Both the position numbers and the translations under genes were made by a program. The notes under the pieces are model-generated. The model searched no databases. It was not told the DNA's origin and saw only the letters and a program-made list of their open reading frames with translations. Positions 1 to 11,845 of a stretch of 64,000 nt of DNA are shown here, piece by piece. Source of the stretch: Isoetes taiwanensis (Eukaryota; Streptophyta; Lycopodiopsida; Isoetales; Isoetaceae); the NCBI GenBank assembly GCA_021234155.1, contig JAJEKV010000081.1, positions 1,603,755 to 1,667,754 on the forward strand, in the 5' to 3' direction. Position 1 is the stretch's first letter. Each line of letters opens with the position of its first letter.

Positions 1-59
1 ATTCGACTCTAATTAAACCTTTTCCTTTACGGTAAAATGTGTGTTCAAATTCTACATGT

Positions 60-405
60 TCAATGATATTGCTTTGACACAGTTTCAAATTGGGTTCAAA
101 TCTCGAGTGGTTTCAAATTGATACACATACGTTGGCAGATAGAATTTCATCTTTGACATCCTTTCAAACTGGGTTCAAATCTCACGTGTTTCTATATTGA
201 TATACATACATTGGCAAATGGAATTCCAGCCAGTAACCGAGCCAATAGGGAAAAATCATATTCTTTAATACATCAAAATCAATAGAGATTGATACACGTA
301 CATTGGCAGATAAAATTTTATCTTTGATATCACTTCAGATTGGGTTCAAATCCCGCATGTTTCTATATTGATACACATTCATTGGCAAAAAGATAGGACT
401 AGTGT
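60..405. repeat. three imperfect ~110-bp direct repeats
   Basis: A phrase of the form GGGTTCAAATC, followed by TTGATACACATACATTGGC-like sequence, recurs three times near 91-138, 171-218 and 333-390. Each copy resembles a tRNA B box (GGTTCAAATCC). On the minus strand near 405-425 the sequence TGGTCTAGTGGTAAC resembles an A box, but its orientation is opposite to the B-box-like words, so a single intact SINE cannot be read. The rest of positions 1-859 shows no gene. I take this as the flank of the LUL gene with degraded tRNA-related repeats. Confidence 0.4.
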
Positions 406-859
406 GTTACCACTAGACCAAAGACCTAGACGCGATAAAGAGAAATATTCGACGAGTTAAATTGAAGCGATAAATTTCTTGTATAATATGCTATGTGTTG
501 TATTTGGTAATGCTATGTTCTATTGGTAGGACATTTGTCAAGAACGTAGAAAAAAATTAGATAGTATTTTTTTATGTCGTGCCATTGTAAGGGACACTAG
601 GAAGAGACACAACCCACCCCTAAATGTAGCGACGACTCCTAACTCCGCTATCTTGCTTCGTTTTCTTCTTTTTCCTCCATTCTGGCAATCCACCGGCTGT
701 AAGACACCATTTTTGATCCATTCTCTGTCCGACCATCAAATAAAAGATGGATCTCGTTAGCCCACTGAATATTTACCATCACACCACCCTCAGTTCTGGA
801 TCACACGACCCCTTTTGATCTCCGGCATTGCCCGCAATTCTGTAGATTTGGTGGGTTTC

Positions 860-1058
860 ATGGCGGAGTTTTTCCACTGATATGGATTGCTGCATTTGCC
901 CTTGTAATCTTGAACCTGGATCCTTTTTTCAGAAGTTTGAGCAGTTGTTTTCAACAGGGTTTAGAGGCAGATTTCATGGGGAATGGACCCAGCAACAGAA
1001 GGCAATCTGCCCCTCTTCCTCGCTTGTTTCCTCATCCTCCTGGTTATCCAGGGGCTAG
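860..1058 (+). promoter_or_regulatory. upstream ORFs overlapping the LUL start
   Basis: Two short ORFs precede the likely start codon at 976. The first runs 860-880 (6 codons plus stop). The second starts at 882 and ends at 1058, so it overlaps the main coding region in another frame. A third ATG at 910 is in frame with the main gene and would add 22 residues before the MGN start. If the transcript starts upstream of 860, these would be expected to lower or select initiation at 976. The transcription start is not visible from sequence alone. Confidence 0.4.
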
Positions 1059-2674
1059 ACCATCCCCTTCTCCTCCTACCATCCCTCCTTATTTTTACCC
1101 TACAAATTTTAGTAGCCATTTTTATTCTCATACCTATTCGCCCAATAATGCTCCTTATCTTATGAGCTTGCCTCCTCCCGGGTTTAGATTGTCTGGATCA
1201 CATAGTTCGCCCCCTCGTGTTCCCGTAACTGAGCATCAGAAAGCAAGAACAATTCAGAATGATGTCAATGTGAAGAAGACGACTCTTAAACTTGTGAAGG
1301 ATGAACAAAATCCAGGGTTTTATTTGGTGTCTTTTGCATTTGATGCCACAGTGCCAGGCAGGTCAGAAAATTTTCTTTTGATAATCTAGGTTGATTTTTA
1401 TATGTGCCAAGGGACATATGCTGAGATCACTGGTTTCTGTGTGTGACAATTACAATTAGGGTTGTTGACTAGTTATTTTTTGAAGATAGACAGTTTTGTC
1501 CAAGCTGAGCCACTTGCATTTTTTTATCTGTATCTTTTTGACCGCCAGTTTTGCATGCCTTAACAGCCAGTATCTTCATAGCTATTTACTTCCATTTAGC
1601 TCTGAGTGGATCCATTAGTTTCTAGTCATTTATCGGTGTTATTCACCATTGTATTGGTATTTTGGCATAGACATTTCTGGCTTACAGTTCTATGACATGT
1701 GTATAGTCTTAATTTAAATGGAATTTTAGCTAGACCAAAGTACAATTCAATCCAACATTTAACCTTGGAAATCTTGCATTCCCTATGTTAAAACATTTTG
1801 TCTATTTCAGGCATTGTGCCCAGACAGTTGTTTATTTTTCTGTCAAGACCATGCTATCACCATAGAGGAAAGGATTGCCTAAATATTACATAACTGTTGT
1901 TTCTCTGCACTTGCAGCATTTCAATCTTCTTGCTGGCGAAAGAGGGACCAAATTGCACCCTTACCACCCTAAAGCCAGATTTGTTTCGACCTGTTCGGGT
2001 ACCTTTCGAGAAGGGATTGGGCCAAAACTTTTCTCAGGCATCTGGTACTGGAGTAAATCTTTCTCTATATAGTACAGAAGAGCTCTTGAAAGATGGACAA
2101 GATGAGATTTATACTCTTATTATCAGGACAGAAACATTATCAAAGAACGAGCCAACTGACTCAGCACCAAGAAACAATGTCACGATTGGTGGACCTTTAC
2201 CAAAATGGGTAAATTCTCAAACTACCCATGCAACCATCGAATCCAAAGATGATGGGGAGTATTATCCAAAGGTCCTGAAGCAGATCATATGGGTAGATGG
2301 TGTGAGATATGAACTACAAGAAATATATGGCATTGAGACAAATGCTACAGAATCTAATTTTGATGGCACAGACGCGGGAAAGGAGTGTGTCATATGTCTA
2401 TCAGAGCCAAGGGATACTACAGTGTTGCCATGCAGACATATGGTAAGATTTAGATTCTTTTGGACATTTTTAGTTTTTAAAAGTCACTGTCGGATTCTTA
2501 GTATATCTCTTGCTGCAGTGCATGTGCAGCGAATGTGCCAAGGTCTTGAGGTTTCAAACAAACCGCTGTCCTATCTGTAGATGTGTGGTGGAACAACTGC
2601 TTGAGATTAAGGTCCCCAAAACTGATTCACAAGACAAAGTTGGATGTAGCTCCAAATCCAGCTCTGGATGTTAG
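976..2674 (+). CDS. LUL: LOG2/LUL-type RING-HC E3 ubiquitin ligase
   Basis: Three exons (976-1361, 1917-2442, 2519-2674), joined by GT-AG introns with matching phases, give 355 residues. Residues 1-3 are MGN, a myristoylation signal typical of this family, which is why I prefer 976 over the in-frame ATG at 910. A proline/tyrosine-rich N-terminal region follows, then the family's DAR2-like domain from about residue 85 (VEHQK-like motif, then [32 protein letters not shown]). The C-terminal C3HC4 RING uses C286, C289, C301, H303, C307, C310, C321 and C324, ending in NRCPICR and LLEIKV. Intron 2 splits the RING after LPCRHM. Arabidopsis LOG2 and the LULs are ubiquitin ligases tied to amino-acid export and ABA signalling, with LOG2 acting at the plasma membrane. 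Which paralogue this is cannot be decided here. Confidence 0.93.
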
Positions 2675-3640
2675 GAGAATGGCTTGAACAGGGTCTCTTG
2701 TACCATAGTCTGGTAAGGTGTTAATTTATTGTATAGGAACAAATACTTCTCCCTTCTCTCAGATAAAGAGGGGACTGCAATAAGACAGGATAAGGTTATT
2801 GTTGTTTCCTGTAAAATGATACTTTTTATTACACCCCTATTTTTTGTGTAGTCTATTCCAAAGTGGGAATTGCCAACATTTATCACCTAATTATATGTTC
2901 AGAAAGGGTTTGTGGTACACAAAAAGAAAGTGCTGTTTTCCAATATGCATGCTAAATTCCTGGACTTGTGCATCTTTATATTGTCTGCTGTGCACAATGG
3001 TAATGGCATGATCTTCTTTTATGATCTGATGATATAAGAAGGCAGGAGAATAAATCTAGTGTGGCAATGAAGTGAAATTAAGTGGACAGGTTAATGCCTA
3101 GGTGAGCAATGTCTCTTGAAAGTTTTTGCTACTTATTTGCCCACATGCTGCTTGTATCTCACGTAACGAGGGGGTTGTGTGTTAATAATGCGGACCTAAA
3201 TTACACAATGCTTCTTTCCCTTAGTATAGAGTATACATTAGTGTTTGATGGTGTATTTGTCTAGTGGTGGAAATTGTGTAGTGATACAAAAGACAATGCA
3301 ATCATTGGAACATACATATATATTATTTGATTTCCGCGTCGGGAAAAAGTTAGCAAAATAAATTTGATTCGGGAAAAAGCTAGCAAAATAAAACTAAGAG
3401 CAATCCCTAGTGCCGGTGGAGAAAAGGGACCATCTGGCGCCTTAACAACTTGGCCCTCAAGTTTTATAGCTGAAATTAGATCTCAGCCGTTGGTTGCAAT
3501 GGTATTACCAACCAGTAACACATTGAAAAGCACATAAACACGTAGTTTGTTATGCTAAATGGCCATAGACAACTAGCTTGTTATGGAAACCACCATAAAA
3601 CTCTCAGGCCCAATTTGTTAAGGTAGATAACACCCTAGAA
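2675..3640. other. 3' flank of LUL, no gene seen
   Basis: AT-rich sequence with no coding pattern. A short near-duplicate phrase GGGAAAAAG(T/C)TAGCAAAATAAA occurs twice at about 3341-3393. The polyadenylation site of the LUL gene probably lies in the first few hundred bases but was not pinpointed. Confidence 0.5.
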
Positions 3641-3674
3641 CTCGGGTATAATGCCCTACTATAACAAACTCGGG

Positions 3675-6600
3675 CCTCTGACCCTCGTTTATTATAATAG
3701 GGCACGTTCGAGGTTGTTATCCCTCTCATAGCCGCTTTGCTCCTGGGGTTTCGTAATTATTGTGAATTCATAGATGCCGCTGATGGTGCTTCCTTCAGCC
3801 AGTTTCGATATAGACTAATGCAATGGAGTACTTGACACTTTTGATAAGGAGGGTTTTGTCTATCATACTTGCAATCCTAAGAAGCTAAACAATAAATTGA
3901 TGATTTTTTGCCTTGCTTAAATTTATGGCAATGATTCATTGGCATGATTTAAGGTGCATTGCATTCTCATTCATTGCTGCTCTTATGCTTCTATATTCGT
4001 TCTGCTATTTTGGTTTCGCCTCTTTTGTTACGGCGCATTTTCTTTTCTGTATAAGTACGACCTTTAAGCATTGGTGCAAAAACGTTTGACTAGTTCTTGT
4101 TCCATAGATTCCATTCTTACATGAAATGCAGATTGTGAACCAAACTGACTAAACAGGTATGGTCATGGACCAAATTGGACGCGCACCCAATATGTTGCCC
4201 TCTTCCTTCTACATTGGCTTTGTAGTTTGGCCATAGTGCAAATTTCCATCATTTCGAAATACCTTTGGTTGATTCAAAACAAAGACATCGGCACAATTTA
4301 GAACTAGTTTAGAGGCAATGTCGCAGACTACAACCAAGATTTGAGTTATAGAAACAAGGATATCATTCTGCATCTGAAGGTAGGAGCTATTTGTGCAATT
4401 GTGTAGTGCCAATTCTAGGGGTTGTGATACCATAAGGAGTTTGATTACTAATTCTTGGGGCCTTATCGAAGGACAAGAGTCTTTACTGACTAGTTGGCAA
4501 GTTATACAAAATAAGGCTAGGGTTCCACTTCATCTCCCCCTCTTCCAGGCCCTGCAAGAATTGGATTACCCATGAATGTCGAATGCTGAACCTAGAGCTC
4601 AAGGACCACATCCCCCATAGCAAAGCCCATAATACTACCACCAACTAACTAGGGGCTCGTCAAGGCATAATCCTCGATCGTTGAGTAGTGACCTAAGTGC
4701 CCCGCGAGCAAAAACATGAATTGATGCTAATGAAACTGCAACCTGGACATGATTTCCAAGGGATGGAAACGAGGATTCTCATACCAACTACTACTCATCA
4801 AGGAAGACCCTCAACCCTACCCTTCATGGCATCCCAATTTAGGCTGGACAAGTTGATGCGCACTTGAACTTGATCACTCCCCATGCATTCTACTTAGCTC
4901 ATGGCAATCCCTCAGTTGGTCCATGAAGATCACCAGATTGGCTTGCTTGAATCGAGATAAGGTTCAAAACCTCTAGACTAGGAGCATACTAACAAATGCA
5001 CACTAATCTTATAGACCAATGATGTAACTACGAAGGTAGTTCCTTTCAAAGATATGCAATGAGTGCAAGCTTAATAGCTAGATCATCCACATCTATAGAA
5101 CACTAACAAAATCATATATCAAGATCATCCATCAGGCCTCCGTCTCTCGTTTGTTATAATAGGGCATAACACTCTCGTTTGAAGGTGTTATCCCTCTTAT
5201 AGCCGTTGCTGCTCCTAGGGTTTCGTAATTATTCTGAATTCATAGATGCCTCTGATGGTGCTTCCTTCGGTTCATCTCAGCAACAACTGGATATAGAGGC
5301 AGATTATAGATGCACACCGACATTAGCATTGAGTTTTCATGGAATGATACATCTGAATGCCATTCTGTGAATTCCCGAATGGATCGTCTAATGTTAAATG
5401 GCGGTGGAAATTTTGATTTAAAGGACATTTTGAGAATCCCAGGAAGCATCTACATGCTTTGATGTGAGATTTGCATACTCAACTGGGATGTGTTGTCTGA
5501 TTTGAGATTTAGAGGCCATTTCTGTTAATTTGTTGTCTGCTTTTGAGATTTAGAGTCCAGTTTTAATATAGACTAATGCAATAGAATACTCGACACTTTG
5601 ATAAGGAGGGTTTTGTCTATCATGCTTGCAATCTGTTAAAAAGCTAACAATATATTGATGATCATTTGCCTTGATTAAATTTATGGCAATGATTCTTTGG
5701 CATGATTTAAAGTGCATTGCATTCTAATTCATTGATGCTCTTATGTTTCTATTTTGGTTCTGCCATTTTGATTTTGCCTCTTATGTTTTTGTGATGTTGT
5801 TTACGACTCATTTTCTAGATCTGGCCCAGTTCTTTTTTGTATATGTACGACCTTTAAGCATTTGTGCAAAAACATTTGGCTAGTTCTTGTTCCATAGATT
5901 ATATGAAGTGCCGATTAAACCGACTAAACAGGTATGGTCATGGACCAAATTGAATGCGCATCCAATTTGGTGAACTCTTCCTTCTACATTAGCTTTGTAG
6001 TTTGGCCATAGCCCAAACTTTTATCATTTCGAAATACCTTTGGTTGATTCGAAAGAGGGACATTGGGCACAATTTGGAACTAGTTTAAAGGCAATGTAGC
6101 AGACTAAGACTTCAGTGATAGAAATGAGGATATTATTCTGCATCATAAAGTAGGAGCTATTTGTGCAATTTTGGTAGTGTCCACTCTAGGGGTTGTGATA
6201 CTGTAAGGAGTTTGAATACTAATTCTCGGGATCTTTTCGAAAGACAAGAGCGCTCACTGACTGGTTGGCAAGTTATATGAAATAAGCCTAGGGTCTTGCT
6301 TCATCTCCCCCTCTCCCAGGCACTACAAGAATAGGATCACCCATGAATGCCGAATGCTATAGAGCTCAACCCCCCATAGCAAATACTACCACAAATTATT
6401 CAGGGGCTCGTCAAGATATACTCCTTGATAGCTAAGTAGTGACTTAAGTACCCACGAGTAGAACTAAAAATTGACCTGCAATCTGGAGATGATTTCTAAA
6501 GGATGGAGATGAAGATTCTTCTACCAGCTACCATTCATCAGGGGAGACCCTCAACCCTACTCTTCATTGCATCGCCAACTAGGCCAGACATGTCGATGCT

Positions 6601-6860
6601 CAGTTGAACTAGATCAATCCCCATGCATTAAGCCCTTGGCAATCCCTCAGTTGGTCCATGAAGATAACAGGTTGGCTTGCTTGAGAGCCGGGTTAGGTTC
6701 AAGGCCTCTTCACTAGGAGCATAATAACAAATGCATGGCAAAGGGTGTAACTACGAAGGTAGTTCTTTCTATGATATGCAATGAGTCTAAGCTTAATAGC
6801 TAGATCATTCATATCTATAGAACACTAACAAAATAATATGTCAAGATCAAGCAACAGTTC
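3675..6860. repeat. ~1.5-kb tandem duplication
   Basis: Copy A (about 3675-5130) and copy B (about 5132-6860) run in parallel. Both contain TTATAATAGGGCA, then GGGTTTCGTAATTATT, TAGACTAATGCAAT, GATAAGGAGGGTTTTGTC, TAAGTACGACCTTTAAGCA or its variant, TGGTCATGGACCAAATTG and GGCTAGGGTTCCACTTCATC or a close variant, in the same order. Copy B holds about 280 extra bases (roughly 5275-5560) relative to copy A. No open reading frame is conserved between the copies. A shorter related piece lies at 15630-15765, so the unit is part of a dispersed repeat. Confidence 0.75.
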
Positions 6861-7375
6861 ATATATATCCACAATAGGATATATTAAGCTAGTAAAGCAT
6901 AGTGATGGGGGAGATCTACAGTAATCGTGCAACGTCCATAGCCAAGAGCTTAGTGGTCAAGACCGATAGCATGTAGCATGTCCAAGGCAAAGGAGCCCAA
7001 GCAAGGCCACGTGATCCGAGGAAGGAGGAACCAAAGGTGGAAGTAGCGAATGGGAGGTATTTATATATAAAGGTCAAGCATTTAAAGGTGACTTTAATGT
7101 AGCAGTGGGTAACAACTTTAAGGTGTAAAGCTGGAATTACTTTATTGGATAAGTCATTTTAATGAAAATACTACGTCCCGTTATCTCTATAACATGGGTG
7201 ATATAAGTTATTGAAGACGTGGAGGGTGTCCGCATGGACATGCAACACGGGCAAGGTAATGCAACAGTTCTGGATTGTATGTACCACACAAGGAGTATTA
7301 CAAGTTTTATGATAAACTTGACATGGAACTTGCCAATTGTCAATTGTATAATAGAGTCACTTGGTGTCTTTGAGA

Positions 7376-7530
7376 TTAACATATCATTGCACTGCATCAA
7401 TTTTGCCTGCAATGATTTGAAATAACTCCATGGCTTCAACTCCCCTATTTCCTTAACATATCATTGCACTGCATCAATTTTGCCTACAATGATTTGAAAT
7501 AACTCCATGGCTTCAACTCCCCCTATTTCC
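7376..7530. repeat. 77-bp tandem duplication
   Basis: The unit beginning TTAACATATCATTGCACTGC occurs at 7376-7452 and again at 7453-7530 with one or two differences. Such close identity points to a recent local duplication. It has no coding content. Confidence 0.85.
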
Positions 7531-7599
7531 TAAAGTACACCATCATATTATACCTCTATTGTTGTTTTTCTAGAGGCAACATTCAAACTAGCAAGCATC

Positions 7600-7686
7600 C
7601 TGGCCTTCATTCTGATGTCGTGCTGGGGACTTCACTAATTGACATGTATGGCAAGTGTGGATGTGTGGAGCATGCATGGGAATCCA
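7600..7686 (+). pseudogene. pentatricopeptide repeat (PPR) protein fragment
   Basis: One frame reads SDVVLGTSLIDMYGKCGCVE followed by HAWES, the standard plant PLS-class PPR signature (D-V-x-x-x-x-x-L-[IV]-D-M-Y-x-K-C-G). Nothing before or after extends it as a PPR tract, so it is an isolated remnant. PPR proteins bind organellar RNA, but this piece cannot be functional. Confidence 0.7.
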
Positions 7687-7689
7687 TTT

Positions 7690-8337
7690 TATTACACCAC
7701 TTCTGACTTGCCTAAATTAGTGGGCGTATTGATCTGTAGTTGTTTCTAGGCTGCTCAAAATGGCTGGATACATGCCTCTTTATTGAATCACTCCCCCAAA
7801 CATAGCAGAAGTCGGAGAAAGAATATAATTGAATTGAATTGAACGAGATAGTTGGAAACATGCCTCTTCTATCTTTAGTTCTTCAATTTCCTGTTCCTCG
7901 TAGGACAGAAGAATTTTGGATCTACTACAATGGATGCTTCGAAGCCATGCTGAGGAAGAAAGGAAGAGAAGCCATGCTAGTTTGAAGCATGAAGCGAGGA
8001 AAACAGGGTATGGAGAGAAGCTTTCTGCTAATGGTGGGGTTAGAAAGAGAAAGGAACGTACTGTCTTCCACTGCCGTATTCTGATTTGTTGGATAACAGT
8101 TTTGGAAGGAAGCTTTTTCAGAGCTGTAAAGTCAGTGGTTTCAAGCTTCATGTCGAGTGTGCTTGTTGAATATTGAATTATGGTACAGTGACAGGTTTTG
8201 CAAAGTTCAGGTGAATTCGTGTGTTTTCTTGCCACAGTATACCATGTGGGCAATGGATGTAATATATTTCTGCCGTATCATATACTCCCAACTATATTAA
8301 ATGTTTTTCAATGGTTGAAATGACATGTGTTTTGTAT
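7690..8337. other. intergenic, no gene supported
   Basis: Overlapping ORFs of up to 157 codons exist on both strands between 7780 and 8253, but none matches a family I recognise. Their mutual overlap argues against coding. Confidence 0.4.
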
Positions 8338-8865
8338 TTTTTTAAGGGAAAATTACCTAGATACCTCTATATTTCATATACCTAAAGCCCTTGTATTTTA
8401 ATAAATTTCCTAAATGTCTCTGATCAACAAAATACAATTGTATTACAACATATTTACCTAAATGCACTCCAATTTTATCGGAATTACTAAAATGTCCCTC
8501 AAATACATTAGAATTTACTAAAATGCCTCCGCTTCATAAAAATGAACACATTAGCAAATAACTTTGATACAAGATGCCCTTTCCTTTCTATATAATTGTA
8601 TTGCCTTTTCTGTTCTCATTTTTTTTTTCTTCCTTATTTATTACATGGAAGTGACAAGTATGCAGATTTCAGCATTTTGTAATGGTTGAAAACCTTAGCG
8701 ATCTAATTTTTTGGGTTTTCTGTTTAAATGTTCTTCCTTATTTATTACATGGAAGTGACACGTGTGCAAAAAATTAATTAAGCGCATTTATGGCGGATCA
8801 GGGCCTTTTTGAAACCTGTGCCCAGGTCTGATTCTGTTGTCAGAACTTCGCTTCTGAAGGTCATA

Positions 8866-9180
8866 AATGAGAAAGACACATGTCATGATAATTCACAGTA
8901 TCTCGAATGATGAAAAAGGCACATGTGTTATTATTGCACATAATTATTCAAAATTGATGTCATAAATGAAAAAGGCACATGTTAATTAACGACGAAAAAG
9001 ACACATGTCAATTTTGCACACTCATCATTATTGCACATAATCATTCAAAATCAATGTCATAAATGAGAAAGGCACATGTCATGATAATTCACACTATCTC
9101 GAATGACGAAAAAGACACCTGTCAATTTTGCACACTCATGATTATTGCATATCATCATTCAAAATCGATGTTATAAATAT
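8866..9180. repeat. interspersed tandem repeats with CACATGT motif
   Basis: The phrases GACGAAAAAGACACATGTC, ATTATTGCACATAATCATTC, CAAAATCAATGTCATAAATG and CATGATAATTCACAGTATC recur two to four times in shuffled tandem order. The block is AT-rich and non-coding. Confidence 0.7.
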
Positions 9181-11007
9181 TAATGATATTTGATATTATT
9201 TACATGTGGCTTAAAATGCGAACAGGTGACAGAAGGAAGGCAATGACATATGTCGATTATCGAGATAGACTTCGTTTCAACGATTCCCTATGAAAAATAT
9301 GTACATTATGTGTGGCTTAGAATGCAAACAGGTGGTGTAAAAATAGCCTTTGATTAGTGATACGTGTCGACTACTTAAAGTCGGGAAAGATAAATGTTCA
9401 TGCCGCCACGATAAATTTCTCGTAAGATAATTGATTGCCAGAACATACATTTGAATTAATCTTAACATATATAATTGCTTTACTTTTGACGTCGAGGCAT
9501 CCATCTTGACCATCATCAAGTAAAACACAATTTCCACCATAGATTTTTTAGGGAAAGAAATGTTGAGCACCACTTCTTTCCGGAGACATCTTATGCATGT
9601 GATGGCGATTCCGTCGTGGTTCTGCTATGTTTAACTGGAAAAGTGTAGTTTAAATCATAAATCTTTGCCATATGCCTGAAGGAATCTCTTTAGCTCAGAC
9701 TCTATGACATCTGTTCTCAGTTCCAGTGATAAAACTAGTTATTCTCTCCCTTATACGGCAATGGGTGCTGGATAACTGATAGGTGCAGGTCTATCCTTGC
9801 TTTAGTTGTATGGCGTCCTTTCATTTCTGCCGGTTTGCTGGACCCAATTCCTGGATTGCTAAACCGATGAACTCTCAAAGGGTTAGCTTGAATTTTTCTC
9901 TATTTTTTTCTTCTGTTTTGCATGTCTCAAATCATGACACTCCTCATCCTCATCTTTCTTTTTTCATCTTTGGCGTTGCGCCCTCTGCTTTAAAAGCGGT
10001 CGTCCATGTTCGTCCTCCTGCTTGCTTTGATTGTCCATTTTTCTTAAACTCTTTGCTATGCACAGATTTGACATTTCGTCCAACTCTGAAAGCTGAAGCA
10101 TGTTGCAGAGGATTAGTGTTGAGTCAGTACCTCTTTCAGTTCTTGAATGTGTTCTTACAATTCTAGATGTGTACAGAGGATGCATTCCAGGAGCAGTACC
10201 AGAGAACATCATTCAAGCTTTCCTAGGATATGATGATTTTGCAGAAATAGCCAATTCCTTTATCAAGCAGGATGTAAATGCTTACATAAAATCCCATTTG
10301 TCTTTGTAGTGTTGACAAATCATTTCTAGTTCAAAATTTGCGGTGCGTTTGCAGCAATTTCCTTTGTAGCAGTTGCTACAATGCATTTACAGGAAAATGG
10401 GTCCAATCACTTATTGTTTATTTAAATATTGTTCCTACTATTGAATGCGGAGGCTTCACCCTCTGCATTTGTAAATTAATTATGGGTGTTAGCTAAACTT
10501 AATAGATGAAGACAAGTCGCAAACATGCCTTCCATAAACAAAAGAACAAGTGTGATTAAAATCAACGTGGTAATGGTAAAAGCCCCATTAATTCACTTGC
10601 ATCAATTGAGAATATTTTTTATATTAAGCATAAAATGATATAACTTTGAATTTTGTTAAAATCTCCAGGCTTATTATTCATTGGCCATATATCCAAGTTA
10701 TAGGAAGATATCCGCATCTTACCATGAAGATATTGATTTCCATGCCCCTATTGCACCTTTATATTAAAATATTCGCTCCATCAAATGGGTGCACAATGGA
10801 TTACATATGCATATGTTGGTATACTCTACTCTTAAAGACTAGACTCCTTATAGCGAGTCGAGCGAGAGAAGGATGGTCTAGAAAATTCTCTTCTTCTGAT
10901 TCACTTCTAAAACATAGAGGAAATAGATAAGAGAAATGTTCGCGGCGGCCTTGTGGATAAAAGAAATGTTCGCGGCAGCCAAGGTCGCCGCGATAAATTT
11001 CTTGTAG

Positions 11008-11532
11008 AAGTAAATTCTTTTGAAGATGTTCCATGTGATGTCTCATGCTGGTGGTGCACGAAAGCTCCGATAGCCCAACCTCTTAGCAATTTTTACATCG
11101 TAATGGCCTCTTTTGTGAGCCACCAGCCTCAATGCAGATGCGTCTCTCCTTTGGATGCCCTGGTTGACGACGGGCAACTGGCAGTAATGTAACATCTTCA
11201 TGTGGTGTTTTTACTCTAGATAGTCCAAATACTGAAAAATTCCCATATCTTTATGGGTACTGCTATCAGAATTTGCCAGTACCTATACTATCTCGAATAA
11301 AACCACTACAAAACACATGATGATGAAGTTAATGAAGATGTTCCATTACTGCCAATTCCTCATCATCAACCAGGGTGTCCAAAGAAGAGATGTATTCGCA
11401 ATATGGATGATGGCTCATAAAAGAGGCCATTGCGAAGTAAAAAATTGCCAAGGGGTCAGGCAAAACCATCGTAGTTTTCCTGCACTACCAGCACGAGACA
11501 TCACATGGAATATTTTTCAAAAGAATTTACTT
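11008..11532. pseudogene. folded-back Mutator-like transposase C-terminus remnant
   Basis: An inverted repeat with arms of about 195 bp (11008-11201 and 11331-11532) surrounds a ~130-bp spacer. For example, GAAGTAAATTC at the left outer end mirrors GAATTTACTTC at the right. On the plus strand of the right arm one frame reads PIPHHQPGCPKKRCIRNMDD and a neighbouring frame continues KRGHCEVKNCQG. These echo the C-terminal linker and zinc knuckle of MuDR-type transposases (PPxGRPKKxR then CxxCxxxGHNxRxC). Stops and a frameshift make it non-coding. The assignment rests on this short motif only. Confidence 0.5.
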
Positions 11533-11845
11533 CTATTAATTATTAGTCCAAAATATATGTTCTGGTAATTAATTATCTTAAAAAAAAAATCTTGTATCAA
11601 AGTTATTTGTTAATATGTGCATTTTTATGAGGGGGGGTATTTTATTAAATTCTAATGTACTTGAGGGGCATCTTGATAATTTCGTAAAAAATTGAGGGCA
11701 TTTAAGTAAATATGCTATAATATAGTGGTATTTTGTTGACCAGGTGCATTTAAGGAAATAATTGAAATACGTGCACTATTTTGGTAAAATACACAAAATA
11801 AAAGCGCATTTAGGTAATATTCTTAATGGTTAATTTGAAAAAAAA

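Larger units (their letters stand above)
8338..11845. mobile_element. unit bounded by inverted ~240-bp arms (foldback/MULE-like)
   Basis: Positions about 8338-8575 reappear as an inverted copy at about 11588-11845. The left arm contains TTACCTAGATACC, ATTTACCTAAATGCACTCC, AATTTACTAAAATGCC and CAAATAACTTTGATACAAG. The right arm contains CTTGTATCAAAGTTATTTG, TATTTTATTAAATTCTAATG, GGGCATTTAAGTAAATATGC and GCATTTAGGTAATATTC. The enclosed 3.0 kb holds a decayed Mutator-like transposase tail (11008-11532), tandem repeats (8866-9180) and no intact gene. I could not find a convincing target-site duplication, so the outer limits are approximate and the class is inferred from the enclosed remnant. Confidence 0.6.

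Noticed and set aside
10100-10309. 69-codon plus-strand ORF with GYDDFAEIANSFIKQDV
   Set aside because: It reads like a plausible protein end, but no family could be named, no upstream exon fits, and it lies within a transposon-like unit.
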